Assembly (NCBI GenBank): GCA_943372215.1 | Contig: CALRXU020000005.1 | Span: 159,266-223,265 of the forward strand | Reading direction: 5' to 3' | DNA length: 64,000 bases | Source of the DNA: UBA6183 sp943372215 | GTDB taxonomy: Bacteria; Bacteroidota; Bacteroidia; UKL13-3 | Part shown: one piece after another, positions 61,900 through 64,000 of the stretch | Position numbering within the stretch: position 1 is the stretch's first letter | Layout of the letters: every line of letters begins with the position of its first letter | Made by a program: the position numbers and the translations under genes | Notes under the pieces: generated by a model | What the model was told of the DNA's origin: nothing | Databases searched by the model: none | The model's input: the letters and a program-made list of their open reading frames with translations, nothing else

Positions 61900-63153
61900 A
61901 TGACATCCCGAAGAGTAGTTGTTACAGGAATTGGTGCACTTACTCCAATTGGTAACAATGTTCAGGATTATTGGAACGCATTATCAAACGGAGTGAGTGG
62001 GGCTGCCCCAATCACCCGTTTTGATGCATCCAAATTCAAAACAAAGTTCGCCTGTGAAGTAAAAGGGTTTGATGTAGGTAACTACATCGACAAGAAAGAA
62101 GCGCGTAGAATGGATCCATATGCACAATATGCTATGGTAACGGCTGATGAAGCAATACGCGACAGCGGCTTGGATTTGGAAAAAATTAATAAAAACAGGG
62201 CCGGTGTAATTTGGGCTTCTGGTATTGGTGGTTTAAGTACCTTTAACACAGAGGTTACTGCATTTGCCAAAGGCGATGGAACTCCTCGTTTTAGCCCATT
62301 CTTTATCCCCATGATGATTGCAGATATTGCATCGGGGTTAATTTCCATTAAATACGGTTTCAGAGGTCCTAATTTCGCAGTGGTATCTGCTTGTGCCAGT
62401 TCTACCAATGCCATTAGTGACGCTTATTTGTATATTAAAGTTGGTAAGGCTGATTTGGCCATAACAGGTGGTTCAGAAGCCAGTGTATGTGAGCCGGCAA
62501 TGGGCGGATTTAATTCCATGAAAGCCCTTTCAGAACGAAATGACGATCCGGCAACCGCTTCTCGTCCATACGATTTAAACCGCGATGGTTTCGTATTGGG
62601 AGAAGGTGCAGGCGCATTAATACTGGAAGAGTTGGAACACGCAAAAGCCAGGGGAGCAAAAATTTATGCTGAGCTTGTGGGCATTGGTGCCAGTGGCGAT
62701 GCTTACCACATGACTGCACCACATCCTGATGGACTTGGAGCCAGTTTAGTAATGATTAGTGCATTAGAAGAGGCTGGTATTCATCCAAGTGAAGTACAAT
62801 ATATAAACACACACGGAACATCCACCCCATTAGGTGATCCGCAAGAAATAAAAGCCATTCAATCGGTGTTTGGAGAAGATGCTTGCCAACTCAATATTAG
62901 TTCTACAAAATCAATGACAGGCCACTTACTAGGTGGAGCAGGTGCCATTGAATCCATTGCTTGTTTAATGGCCATTGAAAGGGGAATTATACCTCCTACC
63001 ATTAACCATAGCACCATAGACCCAGCTATAGACCCACGTTTAAACCTAACCTTAAACACTGCGCAAAAGCGCGAAGTAAAAGTTGCGTTAAGCAACACAT
63101 TTGGTTTTGGTGGGCATAATGCATCCGTGCTTTTCAAAAAGTACGAAGGTTAA
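61900..63153 (+). CDS. fabF: Beta-ketoacyl-ACP synthase II
   Basis: A 417-residue condensing enzyme of fatty-acid elongation. The Cys-His-His triad is Cys165 (VVSACASSTNAI), His305 (NTHGTSTPLGD) and His342 (SMTGHLLGGAGA), with Lys337 nearby. It starts MTSRRVVVTGIGALTPIG and ends NTFGFGGHNASVLFKK. It would use malonyl-ACP bound to the acpP product. The ATG is at 61900-61902. rnc follows by 19 bases; the acpP-fabF-rnc order is standard for Bacteroidota. Confidence 0.98.
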   Translation: MTSRRVVVTGIGALTPIGNNVQDYWNALSNGVSGAAPITRFDASKFKTKFACEVKGFDVGNYIDKKEARRMDPYAQYAMVTADEAIRDSGLDLEKINKNRAGVIWASGIGGLSTFNTEVTAFAKGDGTPRFSPFFIPMMIADIASGLISIKYGFRGPNFAVVSACASSTNAISDAYLYIKVGKADLAITGGSEASVCEPAMGGFNSMKALSERNDDPATASRPYDLNRDGFVLGEGAGALILEELEHAKARGAKIYAELVGIGASGDAYHMTAPHPDGLGASLVMISALEEAGIHPSEVQYINTHGTSTPLGDPQEIKAIQSVFGEDACQLNISSTKSMTGHLLGGAGAIESIACLMAIERGIIPPTINHSTIDPAIDPRLNLTLNTAQKREVKVALSNTFGFGGHNASVLFKKYEG

Positions 63154-63172
63154 TTAGTTAGGGATTACTATT

Positions 63173-63910
63173 TTGATTAGAAGAATATTAATCGGCATTT
63201 ACTACCGTACCTTATCCAAAGAGAAAACTTTTTATAATAACGTAAAAAGTATCACTGGTTTTCACCCATCAACCATCAATTGCTATTCGCAGGCATTGCG
63301 CCACCATTCAGCGTCTTCAACCATACACCAAAACGGATCAAAAGATAGCAATGAGAGGCTCGAGTACTTGGGCGATAGCGTATTAAATACGGTTGTAGCA
63401 GAATTGTTATTCAATACCTTTCCCTTTAAAAACGAAGGCTTTCTTACGGAAATGCGCAGCAAAATAGTAAGCCGCGAAAGCTTAAACGATTTGGCCATGA
63501 AAATTGGGCTAAGCCATTTTGTATTGTATGATAAAAAGGCCATAGGGATGCACACCAAAAACAGCATTTTTGGCAACGCTTTAGAAGCATTTATAGGGGC
63601 TGTGTTTTTAGATGGTGGTTTTGAGTTAGCTAAAAAGTTTATCCTTAAAAAACTCATTACCCATATTGACCTTGATACCCTACAACACACAGAGAAAAAC
63701 TTTAAAGGCAGATTGATAGAGTGGGGGCAAAAGGTGAATAATGCAGTTACCTTTGAAACAAGTGAAGATGCAAACAGAAAACAGCGGATATTTACGGTAA
63801 ATGCAATTGTGGAAGGAAATTTAATGGGTACCGCTGAACACGTTTCTAAAAAGAAAGCAGAACAACTTGCCGCGCAAAAAGCCTGCGAATCCCTTGGTAT
63901 TGCTGTTTAA
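63173..63910 (+). CDS. rnc: Ribonuclease III
   Basis: A 245-residue endonuclease for double-stranded RNA (rRNA and mRNA processing). The catalytic signature NERLEYLGDSVL (60-71) gives Glu61, Glu64 and Asp68; Glu138 is in GNALEAFIGAVFLD. Asn135 replaces the usual Asp before the Glu, a variation I believe is common in this phylum. The double-stranded RNA-binding domain is at about 175-242 (GRLIEWGQKVNN, SKKKAEQLAAQKACESLG). No ATG occurs; a TTG at 63173-63175 (MIRRILIGIYYRTL) gives the usual N-terminal extension. It ends the acpP operon. Confidence 0.93.
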   Translation: MIRRILIGIYYRTLSKEKTFYNNVKSITGFHPSTINCYSQALRHHSASSTIHQNGSKDSNERLEYLGDSVLNTVVAELLFNTFPFKNEGFLTEMRSKIVSRESLNDLAMKIGLSHFVLYDKKAIGMHTKNSIFGNALEAFIGAVFLDGGFELAKKFILKKLITHIDLDTLQHTEKNFKGRLIEWGQKVNNAVTFETSEDANRKQRIFTVNAIVEGNLMGTAEHVSKKKAEQLAAQKACESLGIAV

Positions 63911-63911
63911 C

Positions 63912-63932
63912 AACCTGAATCCAAGTCAGGTT
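63912..63932. terminator. Weak inverted repeat between rnc and the convergent edge gene
   Basis: AACCTGA (63912-63918) and TCAGGTT (63926-63932) form a 7-bp stem with a 7-base loop directly after the rnc stop. No T run follows in either direction, so terminator function is doubtful. Confidence 0.3.
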
Positions 63933-64000
63933 ACTGTGCTTCAGATTCTTCTTCCTCTTCTGGAACAATACCCAGCATCAGGTTTTTAATTTCTTGCAAT
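63931..64000 (-). CDS. C-terminal fragment of an unidentified protein (cut by window edge)
   Basis: Reading the minus strand inward from the right edge, an open frame ends at TAA (63931-63933) with the sequence LQEIKNLMLGIVPEEEEESEAQ. The acidic Glu-rich tail and the convergent placement next to rnc support a real gene, but the visible 22 residues are too few to name it. Confidence 0.55.
   Translation of the reverse strand, partial: LQEIKNLMLGIVPEEEEESEAQ

Noticed and set aside
1..64000. tRNA, rRNA, CRISPR arrays, insertion sequences, att sites
   Set aside because: I looked through the intergenic gaps and saw no cloverleaf-like sequence, spaced direct repeats, transposase gene or flanking inverted repeats.

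Overview
The window is a gene-dense chromosomal segment of a low-GC member of the phylum Bacteroidota. The evidence is the promoter signature (TTG/TTTG, about 18-21 bases, then TAnnTTTG), the near absence of Shine-Dalgarno sequences, and the gene content: BshA, a DUF2851 protein, an IPExxxVDY protein beside pyk/acpP/fabF/rnc, a TonB-linked outer-membrane barrel with a carboxypeptidase-like N-terminal domain, and the remnant of a type IX secretion cargo gene. The class cannot be fixed from sequence alone. I see no rRNA, tRNA, CRISPR array, prophage or insertion sequence.

Layout. 1-14.4 kb (mostly minus strand): the start of carB, a hydrolase-prfA pair, a propeller protein with lpxH, an orphan lutC, a decayed secreted-protein gene, the rplM-rpsI-rpsB-tsf translation operon with a hairpin between rpsB and tsf, a PspC/histidine kinase/response regulator operon, DUF2851, pyrF, a small outer-membrane barrel and phaB. 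14.5-23.6 kb (plus strand): a flavoprotein, then a tightly packed six-gene operon. It encodes an LtaS-like phosphotransferase fused to TPR repeats, a TPR+YaiO-type outer-membrane barrel, an Hpt protein, a stand-alone receiver, a membrane-anchored HEAT-repeat protein and a processive-type GT2 synthase. A separately promoted, tail-anchored receiver-like protein follows. I consider this the best candidate for a poorly described system: a cell-surface glycan machine wired to a phosphorelay.

23.6-33 kb: a Fic protein with its own HTH domain and operator, uvrA, and a cyanophycin locus (isoaspartyl peptidase, cyanophycinase, a small membrane protein, cyanophycin synthetase), which could both make and fully degrade this nitrogen-storage polymer. 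With phaB this suggests an organism that stores reserves. 33-41 kb: an outer-membrane receptor-like barrel, a GT-C type membrane protein overlapping bshA (bacillithiol), and a secreted GH3/beta-lactamase-fold fusion.

41-54 kb: mutL followed by a glycan-assembly region with polytopic GT-C-like proteins, lipid-linked GT2 enzymes, a WecD-like acetyltransferase, WecE and a methyltransferase on the plus strand, meeting a convergent minus-strand set (GT2 plus two GT-C proteins). 54-64 kb: a monofunctional peptidoglycan glycosyltransferase with a long AsmA-like region, frr, pyrH, a persulfide dioxygenase-rhodanese fusion, purE, pyk, the IPExxxVDY gene, then acpP-fabF-rnc and the C-terminus of one further gene at the right edge.

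Starts were chosen by hand. Many genes begin with TTG or GTG, and several predicted promoters lie so close to the start codon that the mRNAs would be almost leaderless.
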